Part shown: in pieces, positions 1 to 8,867 of the stretch
How positions within the stretch are numbered: position 1 is the first letter of the stretch
How the letters are laid out: each line of letters opens with the position of its first letter
DNA from: an uncultured Dehalococcoidia bacterium
GTDB taxonomy: Bacteria > Chloroflexota > Dehalococcoidia > Lucifugimonadales > CAJWER01
Assembly (NCBI GenBank): GCA_958296115.1
Contig: OY282442.1
Coordinates: forward strand, 2,772,943 to 2,836,942
Length of the DNA stretch: 64,000 nt
Direction: 5' to 3'
Made by a program: the position numbers and the translations under genes
Notes under the pieces: generated by a model
Told to the model about the DNA's origin: nothing
The model's database searches: none
What the model saw: only the letters and a program-made list of their open reading frames with translations

Positions 1-1
1 G

Positions 2-991
2 CTCGCAGAGCTCGCGAACATCCCCGTCATGACGACGCTCGCGGGCAAGAGCGCGTTTCCCGAAAACCACCCCCTCGCGCTCGGCGCTGGCTCCCACAGC
101 GCGACGCTGATGGTGGACCACTACCTCAAGAAGACCGACTTCGCGCTCGGCATGGGCACGAGCCTAACCATGTCCACCTTCTGCGCCCCGATGCCCTCCG
201 GCGCAACCATCGCCCACTCCACGAACTGCGCCGAGGACGTGAACAAGGACTACCGGGTGAGCCTCGGCGCAATCGGCGACGCCAAGCTCGTCCTCCGCCA
301 GATGATAGACGAGGTGAAGCGCCAAGTCGGCGAGCATGGACGCGGAGACTCCGACGGCGTGGCCGACGAGATAGCCAACGTCAAGGCCGAGTTCATGCGC
401 GAATGGCGCCCAAGGTTCGAGTCCGACGAAATCCCTCTCAGCCCCTATCGCGTCATCGGCGAGATAGCCCGCGGCGTGGACGTCGCCAACACGATAATCA
501 CCCACGACTCCGGCTACCCGCGCGAGCAGCTGGTCCCCTTCTGGACGACAGTCACGCCCCGAGGCTACCTCGGCTGGGGCAAGTCCACCCAGCTGGGCTA
601 CGGCCTGGGGCTAGTGCTGGGCGCGAAGCTGGCGGCGCCTGAAAAGACTGTGATCAACATCATGGGCGACGCCGCTTTCGGCATGGCGGGCTTGGACATC
701 GAGACCGCCGCCAGAAACGAGATAGGAACCCTCACGGTCGTGCTCAACAACAGCGTGATGACCAACTACTCGCACCACATGCCCTACGCCACCGAGCAGT
801 ATGGGAGCAACCGCTTCTCCGGCGAGTACGCGAAGGTCTCCGAGGGGCTGGGAGCATACGCCGAGACGGTCAGGACGCCGGACGAAATAGCCCCGGCCAT
901 ACAGCGCGGACTCGCCGCGACCCAGAAGGGACAGCCGGCCGTGCTGGAGATGATCACCAAAGAGGAGCTCGACGTCCCAAAGTTCTGGTAG
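2..991 (+). CDS. Thiamine pyrophosphate-dependent enzyme (acetolactate synthase / benzoylformate decarboxylase-like), 5' truncated
   Basis: The reading frame is open from base 2, so the N-terminal PYR domain lies outside the window. What remains is the end of the central domain (LAELANIPVMTTLAGK, then a glycine- and serine-rich stretch) and the complete C-terminal TPP-binding domain. The TPP/Mg motif is visible as GDAAFGMAGLDIETAARN followed by the terminal NN of VVLNNS. Family members decarboxylate 2-oxo acids or condense the product with a second carbonyl. The substrate cannot be read from this fragment. It lies just upstream of two Gfo/Idh/MocA oxidoreductases, suggesting a polyol, sugar-acid or aromatic catabolic context; that link is inference. 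Confidence 0.85.
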   Translation, partial: LAELANIPVMTTLAGKSAFPENHPLALGAGSHSATLMVDHYLKKTDFALGMGTSLTMSTFCAPMPSGATIAHSTNCAEDVNKDYRVSLGAIGDAKLVLRQMIDEVKRQVGEHGRGDSDGVADEIANVKAEFMREWRPRFESDEIPLSPYRVIGEIARGVDVANTIITHDSGYPREQLVPFWTTVTPRGYLGWGKSTQLGYGLGLVLGAKLAAPEKTVINIMGDAAFGMAGLDIETAARNEIGTLTVVLNNSVMTNYSHHMPYATEQYGSNRFSGEYAKVSEGLGAYAETVRTPDEIAPAIQRGLAATQKGQPAVLEMITKEELDVPKFW

Positions 992-1065
992 AGATTGACA
1001 GGTCATCGGGACGCCAGTAACTTATGACCGGCCGCAGGGCCGACACTTCACGGCAAGGGGAACAA

Positions 1066-2175
1066 ATGGCGCAGCGCAAGCACCGAGTAGGAATAGTAGG
1101 CCTCAGGGGTATCACGTCGGGCGCCCCAGAGCCGCCAGGACCGCGCGCGGCCTGGCAGGGACGCAAGGTCGGGCCGCCGTTCGACCGCGAAATCATCATC
1201 TCCCACGCGGCATGCATCGCCCTCATGGACAATTTCGAGGTGGCGGGCTACTGCGACATCGTGCCCGAGCTGCTCGACAGCTTCGGCGAGACGTGGGGCT
1301 CGACCTGGCCCAACGCCAAGCCCTACGACGATTACAAGAAGATGCTCGCCGAGGCTGACCTGGACATCCTGACCGTCGGCACCGGCGACAACCGCCACGC
1401 CGACATGGTCGTGGACGGCGCGAACGCCGGCGTCAAGGCCGTCCTGTGCGAGAAGCCGCTGGCTACGACCATGGAGGACGCCAACCGCATGATCGCCGCC
1501 TGCGAGGCGAACGACGTGCCGCTCAGCGTGGGACACACGCGGGCCTGGGACCCCATCTACCACAAGATAAGGGACATGATCCGCGACGGCGAGATAGGCC
1601 CGCTGGCGTCCATCATCGCCATCCAGGGCGGCGCGAGGGCGATGATGTTCCGCAACGGAACCCACATCCTGCACGGCGTCGCCTTCTTCGCGGACGCCGA
1701 CCCGACTCACGTCAGCGGCACGCTCGAAGAGGGCTTCGACCACTGGACCGAGTACAAGGGCGACGGCGGCAAGAAGCCTGAGAACGACCCCGCCGCGAGC
1801 GGCCTGATTCTGTTCGAGAACGGCGTCCGCGCCCTCTACGAATGCAACAAGAAGACCATCGGCGGCTCCACCATGCACCTCATCGGCTCGAAGGGCGAGA
1901 TAGTCTTCTCACTCAACGACGGCTACGGCACCCTCAAGACCGAGACCGAGGACGGCGCAGAGGTAACCCAGATGATAAAGCCCATCGGCCTGGTCAGCAG
2001 TTACCAGACGATGGGCTACGTGGCCGCCTACGAGGAGCTGGTAGCCCTCGCCGAGGCAGGCGGCAAGGGCCGGAGCGTAGGCTCAGGCCAGGACGCCCGC
2101 CGCGTCGTCCAGATAATGACCGGGTTCCTCAAGTCGCACCAGGCCGGCTCCGCCCTAGTGGAAGTCCCACAGTAG
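1066..2175 (+). CDS. Gfo/Idh/MocA family oxidoreductase
   Basis: Start chosen at the ATG at 1066 because AAGGGG lies five bases upstream and the protein then begins MAQRKHRVGIVGLRG, placing the NAD(P)-binding beta strand at the N-terminus. An upstream in-frame ATG at 1024 lacks a comparable ribosome site. The Rossmann region (residues about 5-140) includes the family hallmark VLCEKPLA, with the lysine expected in catalysis. The C-terminal alpha/beta domain follows. An unusual insertion after the first strand (about 30 residues, rich in P, G and R) separates it from the next helix. About 369 residues, normal length. The substrate (sugar, inositol or similar) is unknown. Confidence 0.88.
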   Translation: MAQRKHRVGIVGLRGITSGAPEPPGPRAAWQGRKVGPPFDREIIISHAACIALMDNFEVAGYCDIVPELLDSFGETWGSTWPNAKPYDDYKKMLAEADLDILTVGTGDNRHADMVVDGANAGVKAVLCEKPLATTMEDANRMIAACEANDVPLSVGHTRAWDPIYHKIRDMIRDGEIGPLASIIAIQGGARAMMFRNGTHILHGVAFFADADPTHVSGTLEEGFDHWTEYKGDGGKKPENDPAASGLILFENGVRALYECNKKTIGGSTMHLIGSKGEIVFSLNDGYGTLKTETEDGAEVTQMIKPIGLVSSYQTMGYVAAYEELVALAEAGGKGRSVGSGQDARRVVQIMTGFLKSHQAGSALVEVPQ

Positions 2176-2277
2176 GCCCCGACAGGGCATTCCGCTCATA
2201 GAGATATGCCATCCGACGACAAGCATGAGAGGGCGCGTCTTCGGAGCCGACCGGAGGCTTGACGAAGGCTAGAGCTA

Positions 2278-2386
2278 GTCCATTTTGATATGACGGGTAA
2301 GGCAGTCCCGCCTTATCCCCTCTCCCTTGACGGGAGAGGGTTAGGGTGAGGGCGATTCAGGATGCAAATACTACATTGAAGCAGTA
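2278..2386 (+). repeat. Dispersed palindromic repeat, full copy A
   Basis: This non-coding block closely matches 63494-63598. Both begin GTCCATTT, carry AGGCAGTCCCGCC, then a hairpin block, and end with CTACATTGAAGCAGTA. Here the hairpin at 2318-2340 is perfect, with 9-bp arms CCCTCTCCC/GGGAGAGGG and loop TTGAC. A reverse-orientation copy lies at 14036-14133, and shorter pieces at 17706, 51820 and 52087. It ends 36 bases before the next start codon. It codes for nothing visible. Confidence 0.85.
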
Positions 2387-2422
2387 ATAGACCCGCCCAG
2401 AATCCCGACATAAGGAGCTAGT

Positions 2423-3523
2423 ATGACGACCAAGACCACCCTGAGAGCCGCCATGGTCGGGTTGCGGCACGGCCACATGGGAAGCATCGGCCCTGAAAAG
2501 CCGGGCTACATCCAGACCTTCAAGCGCCTCGAAGGCGTGCAGGTCGTCGCCTACTGCGAGGACACTGAGCCGGAGCGTCTCGAGCCCGCCCGCTCCGTGG
2601 ACCCCCACGCCAACCTCTACACCAGCCTCGACGACCTGATAGCCAACGAGAGCTTCGACGTGGCGATGGTCGGCCTGCCGGCGAACGAGGTTCCGGCCGC
2701 CGGCACGAAGCTGGCAGAGGCCGGCAAGCACTTCTACATGGAGAAGCAGTTCTCCCGCCGAGCCCCCGAGCTCGCCGAGCTTGCGAGGGTGGCCAGACGC
2801 GCGGGCGTCAAGGTCTTCCCGGGTTACCCCTGGCGCTTCCACCCCGCAATGAAGGAGCTCAAGTCCATCATCGACCGCGGGCTGCTCGGCAAGCCCCTAT
2901 CCATAGAAACCCGCCTCATAACCGGCCAGGTCCGCCCAGGGAGCCGCGACCCCGGCGCGTTCTCATACCGCGACGCCACACAGGGCGGCGGCATCCTGCA
3001 CCACCTCGGAGGCCACCACCTGGAGGCGATGCGCTTCATCATGGGATGCGAGGTCAAGGCCGTGCAGGCCATGACCGGACGACCCGTGGGACACATAGAG
3101 GAGCCGCTCGAGGACGTGGCGAGCGTAGCCATGGAATACGAGAACGGCGCCTACGGCTCTATGCACGACGGCTACCTGCTCCCGGCGGGCTTGCCCGGCC
3201 CCGACGGGTTCCTCACCTATTACGGCATGGAAGGATGGGCCAACTGGGACCCCTTCTCTTCCTTCAGCCTGACCGTAGCCACTACCTCGCCCGAATGGAG
3301 AGGCGCGCCCAAGCGAACCTTCGAGTACACGCCTACCCCATACGTCGGCTACGGCGAGCACGACTGGTTCCTCCATTACATCGACGACTTCATGGACGCC
3401 ATCCGGGAGGACCGCGACCCCGCGCTCCAGATAGAAGACGCCCTCGCCGTCACCAAGACCATAGACGCCGTGTACGAGTCCTCACGCGCCGGCCGCCGCG
3501 TCGAGATCGACTACACGCTCTGA
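2423..3523 (+). CDS. Gfo/Idh/MocA family oxidoreductase
   Basis: A 366-residue NAD(P)-dependent oxidoreductase with an N-terminal Rossmann fold (AAMVGLRHGHMG, residues about 8-19) and the family region where EKP is usual, here written MEKQFSRR, so the proline is replaced while the lysine is kept. The C-terminal domain has HHLGGHHLEAMRF, resembling the active-site histidine region of the family. AAGGAG six bases upstream of the ATG fixes the start. It follows dispersed repeat copy A, and the FG-GAP lipoprotein gene begins 17 bases after its stop. The substrate is unknown. Confidence 0.87.
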   Translation: MTTKTTLRAAMVGLRHGHMGSIGPEKPGYIQTFKRLEGVQVVAYCEDTEPERLEPARSVDPHANLYTSLDDLIANESFDVAMVGLPANEVPAAGTKLAEAGKHFYMEKQFSRRAPELAELARVARRAGVKVFPGYPWRFHPAMKELKSIIDRGLLGKPLSIETRLITGQVRPGSRDPGAFSYRDATQGGGILHHLGGHHLEAMRFIMGCEVKAVQAMTGRPVGHIEEPLEDVASVAMEYENGAYGSMHDGYLLPAGLPGPDGFLTYYGMEGWANWDPFSSFSLTVATTSPEWRGAPKRTFEYTPTPYVGYGEHDWFLHYIDDFMDAIREDRDPALQIEDALAVTKTIDAVYESSRAGRRVEIDYTL

Positions 3524-3540
3524 TACGTATAACTCATCAA

Positions 3541-4890
3541 ATGGCCCGACAGCCTGCAGGTGAAGAGCCGCCGCGCCGCTATCCGAGGCGGCGCAAGTGG
3601 TGGACCGCGCTCGCCGGATTGACGCTCTGCGCCCTCGCGGCGTCATGCGGCGGCGAGGCTGTCCCAACCCCGGCGGGAGCCGCCGGCCCCTCCGAAAGAC
3701 CAACCACCCCTGTAATCGCGCCCGCGCCGACCGCTGGAGCCGCCTACTCCGTGCTTCTCCCAGACGGCAAGCCCCACACTACCGCGAACATCCGCGTCAA
3801 CGACCTGTTGGGAGATGGCAGCCTCCAGATATTCGTAACCGAGCCCCTGTCCGGACAGGTAACATGGCTCCGCGGCATCGACGACGTTACCGAGCTCACA
3901 GAGGGACTGACCCAGCCGGTCAGGGTCCACGCCGCCGACGTGGACGGCGACTCGTTCCGCGACCTGCTGGTAGCGGACATAGGCATCCTCGGCCCCACCA
4001 ACCGGAAGGTCGGCCGGGTCGTGTTGCTGCGCAACGACGGCAACGCCGGGTTCGAGCCTATCACCCTGCTCGAAGACATAGGCCGCGTCGCCTGCGCCGA
4101 GGCTGCCGACCTGGACGACGACGGAGACTTGGACATCGCAGTCTGCGTCTTCGGCCATCTCGATGGAAAGGTGATATGGCTGGAGCAGACCAACGAGCTG
4201 GAGTTCGTCGAGCACGTCCTGGACGACAGGCCGGGCGCGATCCACGCCTACCCATTCGACGCAGACGGCGACGCAGACCTGGACCTGGCTGTCGCCCTGT
4301 CCCAGGAATCAGAGGAGGTGCTGCTCTTCCGCAACGACGGCGGCGGCAGGTTCGACCGGGAGGTGTTATTTGCGGCCAACGTTATGTACTATGGTCTGTC
4401 AGGAATCGAGCTTGCAGACCTTGACCAAGACGGCGACACAGACATCCTGTACACCAACGGCGATACTTTGGACATTTCGGACAGAGAGATATGGCCGAAC
4501 AACTTCTACGGCCTCGCGTGGCTCGAGAACGACGGGACTGGCGCCTTCACGCATCACGAGGTCACCAGGTACTGGGGAGCCTACGCCGTCAAGGCCGCCG
4601 ACCTCGACGGCGACGACGACCTTGACCTAGTGCTGTCGGGGGTGCAGCTCCCCAATATGTATCCCGAGGACGAGGTACAGAACCTAATATGGCTCGAAAA
4701 CGACGGCAGCCAGAGATTTGCCAGGAAGACCCTGGGCATAGGCTTGCCCCCATTCATGATAACGCTTGAAGTGGCCGACGTGGATATGGACGGCTCACCC
4801 GAGATACTGGGAGGGAGCCACAACTACACGGGCGGCGATGAGGGTCATAGGCTGGTGATGTTCGACATACCCATTGGCGGGAAGCCCTAA
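3541..4890 (+). CDS. FG-GAP/VCBS repeat lipoprotein
   Basis: The frame is open far upstream but overlaps the preceding gene there. The ATG at 3541 gives a proper signal: a twin-charged N-terminus (residues 1-19, rich in R), hydrophobic core WWTALAGLTLCALAAS and a cysteine at 36 that fits lipoprotein processing, followed by a P/A/T-rich linker. The remaining 390 residues are FG-GAP-like beta-propeller repeats with calcium-binding DxDGDxDLD-type loops (for example ADLDDDGDLDIAVC, ADLDQDGDTDILY, ADLDGDDDLDLVLSG, ADVDMDGSPEIL). It is probably anchored outside the cell membrane. The next gene, which carries the same repeat type fused to a permease, starts five bases downstream, so the two are probably co-expressed. 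Confidence 0.85.
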   Translation: MARQPAGEEPPRRYPRRRKWWTALAGLTLCALAASCGGEAVPTPAGAAGPSERPTTPVIAPAPTAGAAYSVLLPDGKPHTTANIRVNDLLGDGSLQIFVTEPLSGQVTWLRGIDDVTELTEGLTQPVRVHAADVDGDSFRDLLVADIGILGPTNRKVGRVVLLRNDGNAGFEPITLLEDIGRVACAEAADLDDDGDLDIAVCVFGHLDGKVIWLEQTNELEFVEHVLDDRPGAIHAYPFDADGDADLDLAVALSQESEEVLLFRNDGGGRFDREVLFAANVMYYGLSGIELADLDQDGDTDILYTNGDTLDISDREIWPNNFYGLAWLENDGTGAFTHHEVTRYWGAYAVKAADLDGDDDLDLVLSGVQLPNMYPEDEVQNLIWLENDGSQRFARKTLGIGLPPFMITLEVADVDMDGSPEILGGSHNYTGGDEGHRLVMFDIPIGGKP

Positions 4891-4895
4891 GCCCG

Positions 4896-7667
4896 ATGAC
4901 GACCTTGCGGCAGATAGGACAACGCATTCCCGCAATGGGACGCTTGGGCGCGCCCAAGAGCGCGCTCGGCAAGAAGCGCGTCGTCGGCCTCGCCATCCTC
5001 ATCGTCATCCTGGCCGTCTTCTTCTCGTTCAACCGCTTCCCCAAGCTGGACACCGTCCGGGAAGACCTGGACGCGGTAACAGGCCCCGTGGTCGAGTGCT
5101 TCCAGGGCTTTTGCATCGAGCACGAGCCAGACACGACGTTGTTGGAGCGCTGGTGGGAGTTTTCGATAACGTACCTGCAGCTAGTGACGGCGGGGATGAT
5201 ATTCGCCTTCCTCGTGGCGGGTCTGACGGAGGCGTTCCTGTTTCCGCGCGGAAGCGGCGTCGGCGCGCTGTCTGGGGGGAGCTTCAAGAGATCCATGAAG
5301 GGAATGCTCCTCGGTCCCGTCATGAACCTCTGTTCGGCGTGCATAGTGCCCGTGTCCGCGGCCTTCCAGCGCCGCGGCGTGGGAATCGAAGGCGGCTTGG
5401 CTATCGTTCACGGCTCCTCGACGTTGAACCTGCCGGGCCTCGTAATGGCGCTCCTCGTGTTCACGCCGATAATGGGCGTGAGCCGGTTCCTGCTGGGCCT
5501 GCTGGCGGTGATACTCGTGGGGCCGTTGGTGGCCTACGTGGTGGACCGCCGCGGGCGTTCGGAGGCAGCCGAGGCAGAGTCGGAGATGGAGACGGCGCCG
5601 CTCGACTTGGAGATAGACGAGCCTTGGGCGCCGGCCATGCGGGAAGCGTTCGTGGAGTGGGGACGGGCCAGCCTCAAGTTCCTGGTCCGCATGGGGCCGG
5701 TCATGGTTGTGGCGGGCTTCATCAGCGGGCTGGTCATACAATGGGTTAGCCCCGACGTCGTGTCCGAGTATCTGGGCAACGACCTGCGCGGCGTCGCCAT
5801 AGCGGCGACGTTCGGCATCCTCATCAACGTGCCGCTGCTCTTCGAGATACCGCTGGTCGCCCTGCTGCTGCTGCTTGGAATGGGTGAAGCGCCGGCCGCG
5901 ACGCTGCTGTTCACCGCGGCAGCCGGCGGGCCAATCACCTTCTGGGGCCTGGCGAGCGTGATGCCCAAGCGGGCCATCGCGGCCCTCGCCACCGCAACCT
6001 GGGCCCTGGGACTGGCCGGCGGACTGGGCATCCTCGCCGTGGGCGCGCTGCTGGCCGCGGACGGCCTGATAGCCCTGCGCTCCAGCGCCGCCGCCGTCGC
6101 CGAACCCGGCGTCGAGGTCGCGCTCGACCGCCCCGCCTTCGCAGACGCCACCAGTGACGCAGGCATAGACTTCATACACAACGTTCCCGGCTCGCAGCTA
6201 TTCCCCCTGGGCGCCGGCGTCGTGGTGTTCGACCACGACGGGGACGGGTTCGACGACATATTCATCGCCAACATGCGCGAGCCCAACGCCCTCTACGCAA
6301 ACAACGGGGACGGCACGTTCACCGACGTGGCCGCCAGGGCCGGACTCGACGACCCCCTGGCCGAGACCAACGGAGGATGCGCCGCAGACTACGACAACGA
6401 CGGCGACCAGGACCTCTACACTACGATTCACGGCGCAAACAAACTGTTCCGGAACCACGGGGGCGTCTTCACGGACGTATCCGCCTCTGCCGTGCAGGGA
6501 CACGACGACAAACGGCGGTTCAGTGGATGCGCTTGGGGAGATTACGACGCCGACGGGCATCTCGACATGGTGGTAGTCTCACATCTCGGCGAGGCGGTCG
6601 AGGACCTGCTAATTCACAGAGACTTCGGCATTGCCCTCCGCGGCCTCTCCCTGTTCCACAACAACGCCGACGGCACGTTCTCGAACGTAACCCCCCTGCT
6701 CGGCGACACCTCGGGCCCAAGCATGGGCGGAGAAGCCGGCAACATCTACGGCGCAGGCTTCCAACCCGCCTGGTTCGATTACGACGACGACGGCGACCTG
6801 GACCTCTACGTGGTGAACGACCTTGGTCGAGAGATACACCCCAATGTCCTCTGGCGAAACGACGGCCCAACGCAGAACGGCTGGCTGTTCGAGGACGTAT
6901 CCCGGCAACTTGGCGCGAGCGTAAGGATGGACGGCATGGGAATCGCCGTCGGAGACTACGACCTCGACGGCAAATTCGACCTCTTCCTCACCAACATCAA
7001 CGACAACGTGCTCCTCAAGAACCCAGGCGATGGCGGGCGTTTCACGGACACCGCCGCCGAGACTGGGAGCGAGATAGGACTGTTCGGCAGGAAACCCCGA
7101 ATAGCCTGGGGAACCATGTTCTTCGACTACGACAACGACGCCGACGAAGACCTGTACGTCGTGAGCGGCTATCTCGACGCGCCTCAGCCGATCAACCCGA
7201 AGGAGCAGCCCAACGCCCTGCTGCGCAACGACGGCATGGGCAGGTTCGAGAACGTGTCCAGCAGCAGCGGCGCGGACGACGACGGGATCGGACGCGGCGG
7301 AGCGTACCTCGACTTCGACCAGGATGGATGCCTCGACGTCGTCGTCGCAAACTACGGCCAGCCCGCGCGCCTGTTTCGGAACGCCTGCGACGCCGGCAAC
7401 TCGTGGCTCGCGATAGACCTAGAGGGCACAACCAGCAATCGGGACGGCATCGGCGCGCGCGTAACGGTTACGACGGACGGCAGCTCGCAGATCAGGCTGA
7501 TATCCGGAGGGTCGAGCTCCATGGGCCAGAACATGATGGCCGCCCACTTCGGACTGGGCAAAGCGTCCAGGGTGGACTCTGTGATCGTGCGGTGGCCCAG
7601 CGGCGCTGTACAGGCCCTTACCAACGTGCCCGTCAACCGCGTCCTGACGGTCACGGAATCCGAGTAG
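4896..7667 (+). CDS. ArsP/YraQ-like permease fused to extracellular FG-GAP and CRTAC1 (ASPIC/UnbV) repeats
   Basis: A 923-residue two-part protein. Residues about 27-390 form a polytopic permease of the ArsP/YraQ (DUF318) type: a first membrane helix at 29-45, a signature NLCSACIVPVSAAF (146-149 is CSAC) followed by GGLAIVHGSSTLNLPG, a charged cytoplasmic linker near 218-250, and a second helix bundle with GGPITFWGLASVMPKR. ArsP-type proteins export trivalent organoarsenicals; substrate here is unknown. From about 420 on come FG-GAP/VCBS repeats with Ca-binding DxDGDG loops (FDHDGDGFDDIF, DYDNDGDQDLYT), and the end (about 843-920) is an ASPIC/UnbV domain with NRDGIGARVTV and GSSSMGQN. The frame is uninterrupted. 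This combination is unusual to me. Confidence 0.82.
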   Translation: MTTLRQIGQRIPAMGRLGAPKSALGKKRVVGLAILIVILAVFFSFNRFPKLDTVREDLDAVTGPVVECFQGFCIEHEPDTTLLERWWEFSITYLQLVTAGMIFAFLVAGLTEAFLFPRGSGVGALSGGSFKRSMKGMLLGPVMNLCSACIVPVSAAFQRRGVGIEGGLAIVHGSSTLNLPGLVMALLVFTPIMGVSRFLLGLLAVILVGPLVAYVVDRRGRSEAAEAESEMETAPLDLEIDEPWAPAMREAFVEWGRASLKFLVRMGPVMVVAGFISGLVIQWVSPDVVSEYLGNDLRGVAIAATFGILINVPLLFEIPLVALLLLLGMGEAPAATLLFTAAAGGPITFWGLASVMPKRAIAALATATWALGLAGGLGILAVGALLAADGLIALRSSAAAVAEPGVEVALDRPAFADATSDAGIDFIHNVPGSQLFPLGAGVVVFDHDGDGFDDIFIANMREPNALYANNGDGTFTDVAARAGLDDPLAETNGGCAADYDNDGDQDLYTTIHGANKLFRNHGGVFTDVSASAVQGHDDKRRFSGCAWGDYDADGHLDMVVVSHLGEAVEDLLIHRDFGIALRGLSLFHNNADGTFSNVTPLLGDTSGPSMGGEAGNIYGAGFQPAWFDYDDDGDLDLYVVNDLGREIHPNVLWRNDGPTQNGWLFEDVSRQLGASVRMDGMGIAVGDYDLDGKFDLFLTNINDNVLLKNPGDGGRFTDTAAETGSEIGLFGRKPRIAWGTMFFDYDNDADEDLYVVSGYLDAPQPINPKEQPNALLRNDGMGRFENVSSSSGADDDGIGRGGAYLDFDQDGCLDVVVANYGQPARLFRNACDAGNSWLAIDLEGTTSNRDGIGARVTVTTDGSSQIRLISGGSSSMGQNMMAAHFGLGKASRVDSVIVRWPSGAVQALTNVPVNRVLTVTESE

Positions 7668-7697
7668 CCGGGCCGCAGCGGTCCGGTCAGCCCTCCA

Positions 7698-8867
7698 ATG
7701 ATCGCCTCCGATTCGCCCAGCAGCGCTATCTCCGAAGCCGACAGGCGCGTCGTCGAAGAAGCCCGCCGGGTGGCAGAGGAGCGCCTCTGGCCTCGCGCAG
7801 CCCGGTACGACGAGTCGGCGAGCCACCCGCTGGAGAGCTGGGCAGACCTGTGGGAGCGCGGACTGCTCGCCGCCGCGGTTCCGAAGGCTCACGGCGGGCT
7901 TGGGCTCGACATGCCGGCCTACGTGATGGTCATCGAGCGCCTGGCATACGGCTGTCCCAGCTCCGCCATGACGCTGCACATGCACTCGGTCGTCCAACGG
8001 TTCATAGACGCGCTGGCGACGCGGGAGCAGAAGGAGCGCTTCTATCCCGAAGTCGTGGAGCATGGGAAGCTGTTCGCAAGCTGGGGAAGCGAGCCGGGCC
8101 GCAGAGGCGGCTCACATGCGCCCCGCCGCGCCGTCGTCGCCCCGGTGGACGGCGGCTACGCCATCAACGGCGTCAAGCATTTCTGCACCATGGCCGGAGC
8201 GGCGCGCCGATGCATGGTTCACTGCGCGATGGACGGCTATGACGGCATAGAGGGATACCAGCTCGTCCTAGCGCCGAGCAACGCGGCGGGCATCACGGTC
8301 AGCGGCGGGTGGAACACGCTCGGGATGCGGGCGACCGTCAGCCCAACCGTTACCTTCGAGGACTGCATAGTAGGCGTGGAGGCGCTGCTCGGCGAGCCAG
8401 GCGACGCCATGAGGGTCGGCGTTACCGAAGGCTTCGGCCTCGGCTACGCCGCCGTATATCTCGGCGCAGCCCAGAGAGCGCTCGACTACACGGTTGAGTT
8501 CTGCAAGACCAACAGGGTCTCCCCAGACCCGGACCTGCTGTCCCGCAACCTGGTCGTCCAGCGCAGCGTCGCCGAGATGTCCATGGCGCTCCAAGGGGCG
8601 CGGCTCGCGCTGTACGAGTCCGCGGACAGGTGGCAAGCCGCGGACCCGTCGAGCAGGCGCGTCCTGGCCGCCCGCGCGAAGTACATGGCGTCGCATGCGT
8701 CGCAGTCCGCAACCTCCCAGTGCGTACAGACCATCGGGGGGCGGAGCGCGCGGAAGGACATGCCGCTGGAACGTCTCTACAGGGACGTTCGCACCGCGAC
8801 CCTGATGCCCCCGAACGTCGATGCGTCCTTGGAGATAGTAGGAAGGGCCGAGCTCGATGTCGAATGA
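7698..8867 (+). CDS. Acyl-CoA dehydrogenase family flavoprotein
   Basis: A 389-residue protein with the acyl-CoA dehydrogenase layout: N-terminal helical domain, a central beta domain (GGYAINGVKHFCTMAGAAR, then GMRATVSPTVTFEDCIVG) and a C-terminal helical bundle ending LYRDVRTATLMPPNVDASLEIVG. In classical members a glutamate acts as base in a YEGT-type segment near this position. Here the segment reads LMPPNVD, so the base is absent there or placed elsewhere, as in monooxygenase-like relatives. The following SDR gene overlaps its 3' end by 11 bases, pointing to a three-gene operon with two SDRs. Oxidation of a CoA-bound or free substrate cannot be specified. Confidence 0.85.
   Translation: MIASDSPSSAISEADRRVVEEARRVAEERLWPRAARYDESASHPLESWADLWERGLLAAAVPKAHGGLGLDMPAYVMVIERLAYGCPSSAMTLHMHSVVQRFIDALATREQKERFYPEVVEHGKLFASWGSEPGRRGGSHAPRRAVVAPVDGGYAINGVKHFCTMAGAARRCMVHCAMDGYDGIEGYQLVLAPSNAAGITVSGGWNTLGMRATVSPTVTFEDCIVGVEALLGEPGDAMRVGVTEGFGLGYAAVYLGAAQRALDYTVEFCKTNRVSPDPDLLSRNLVVQRSVAEMSMALQGARLALYESADRWQAADPSSRRVLAARAKYMASHASQSATSQCVQTIGGRSARKDMPLERLYRDVRTATLMPPNVDASLEIVGRAELDVE

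Noticed and set aside
6377-8242. Long plus-strand frame overlapping the permease fusion and the acyl-CoA dehydrogenase.
   Set aside because: It crosses two real genes in another frame and is made mostly of arginine, a shadow of calcium-loop repeats.
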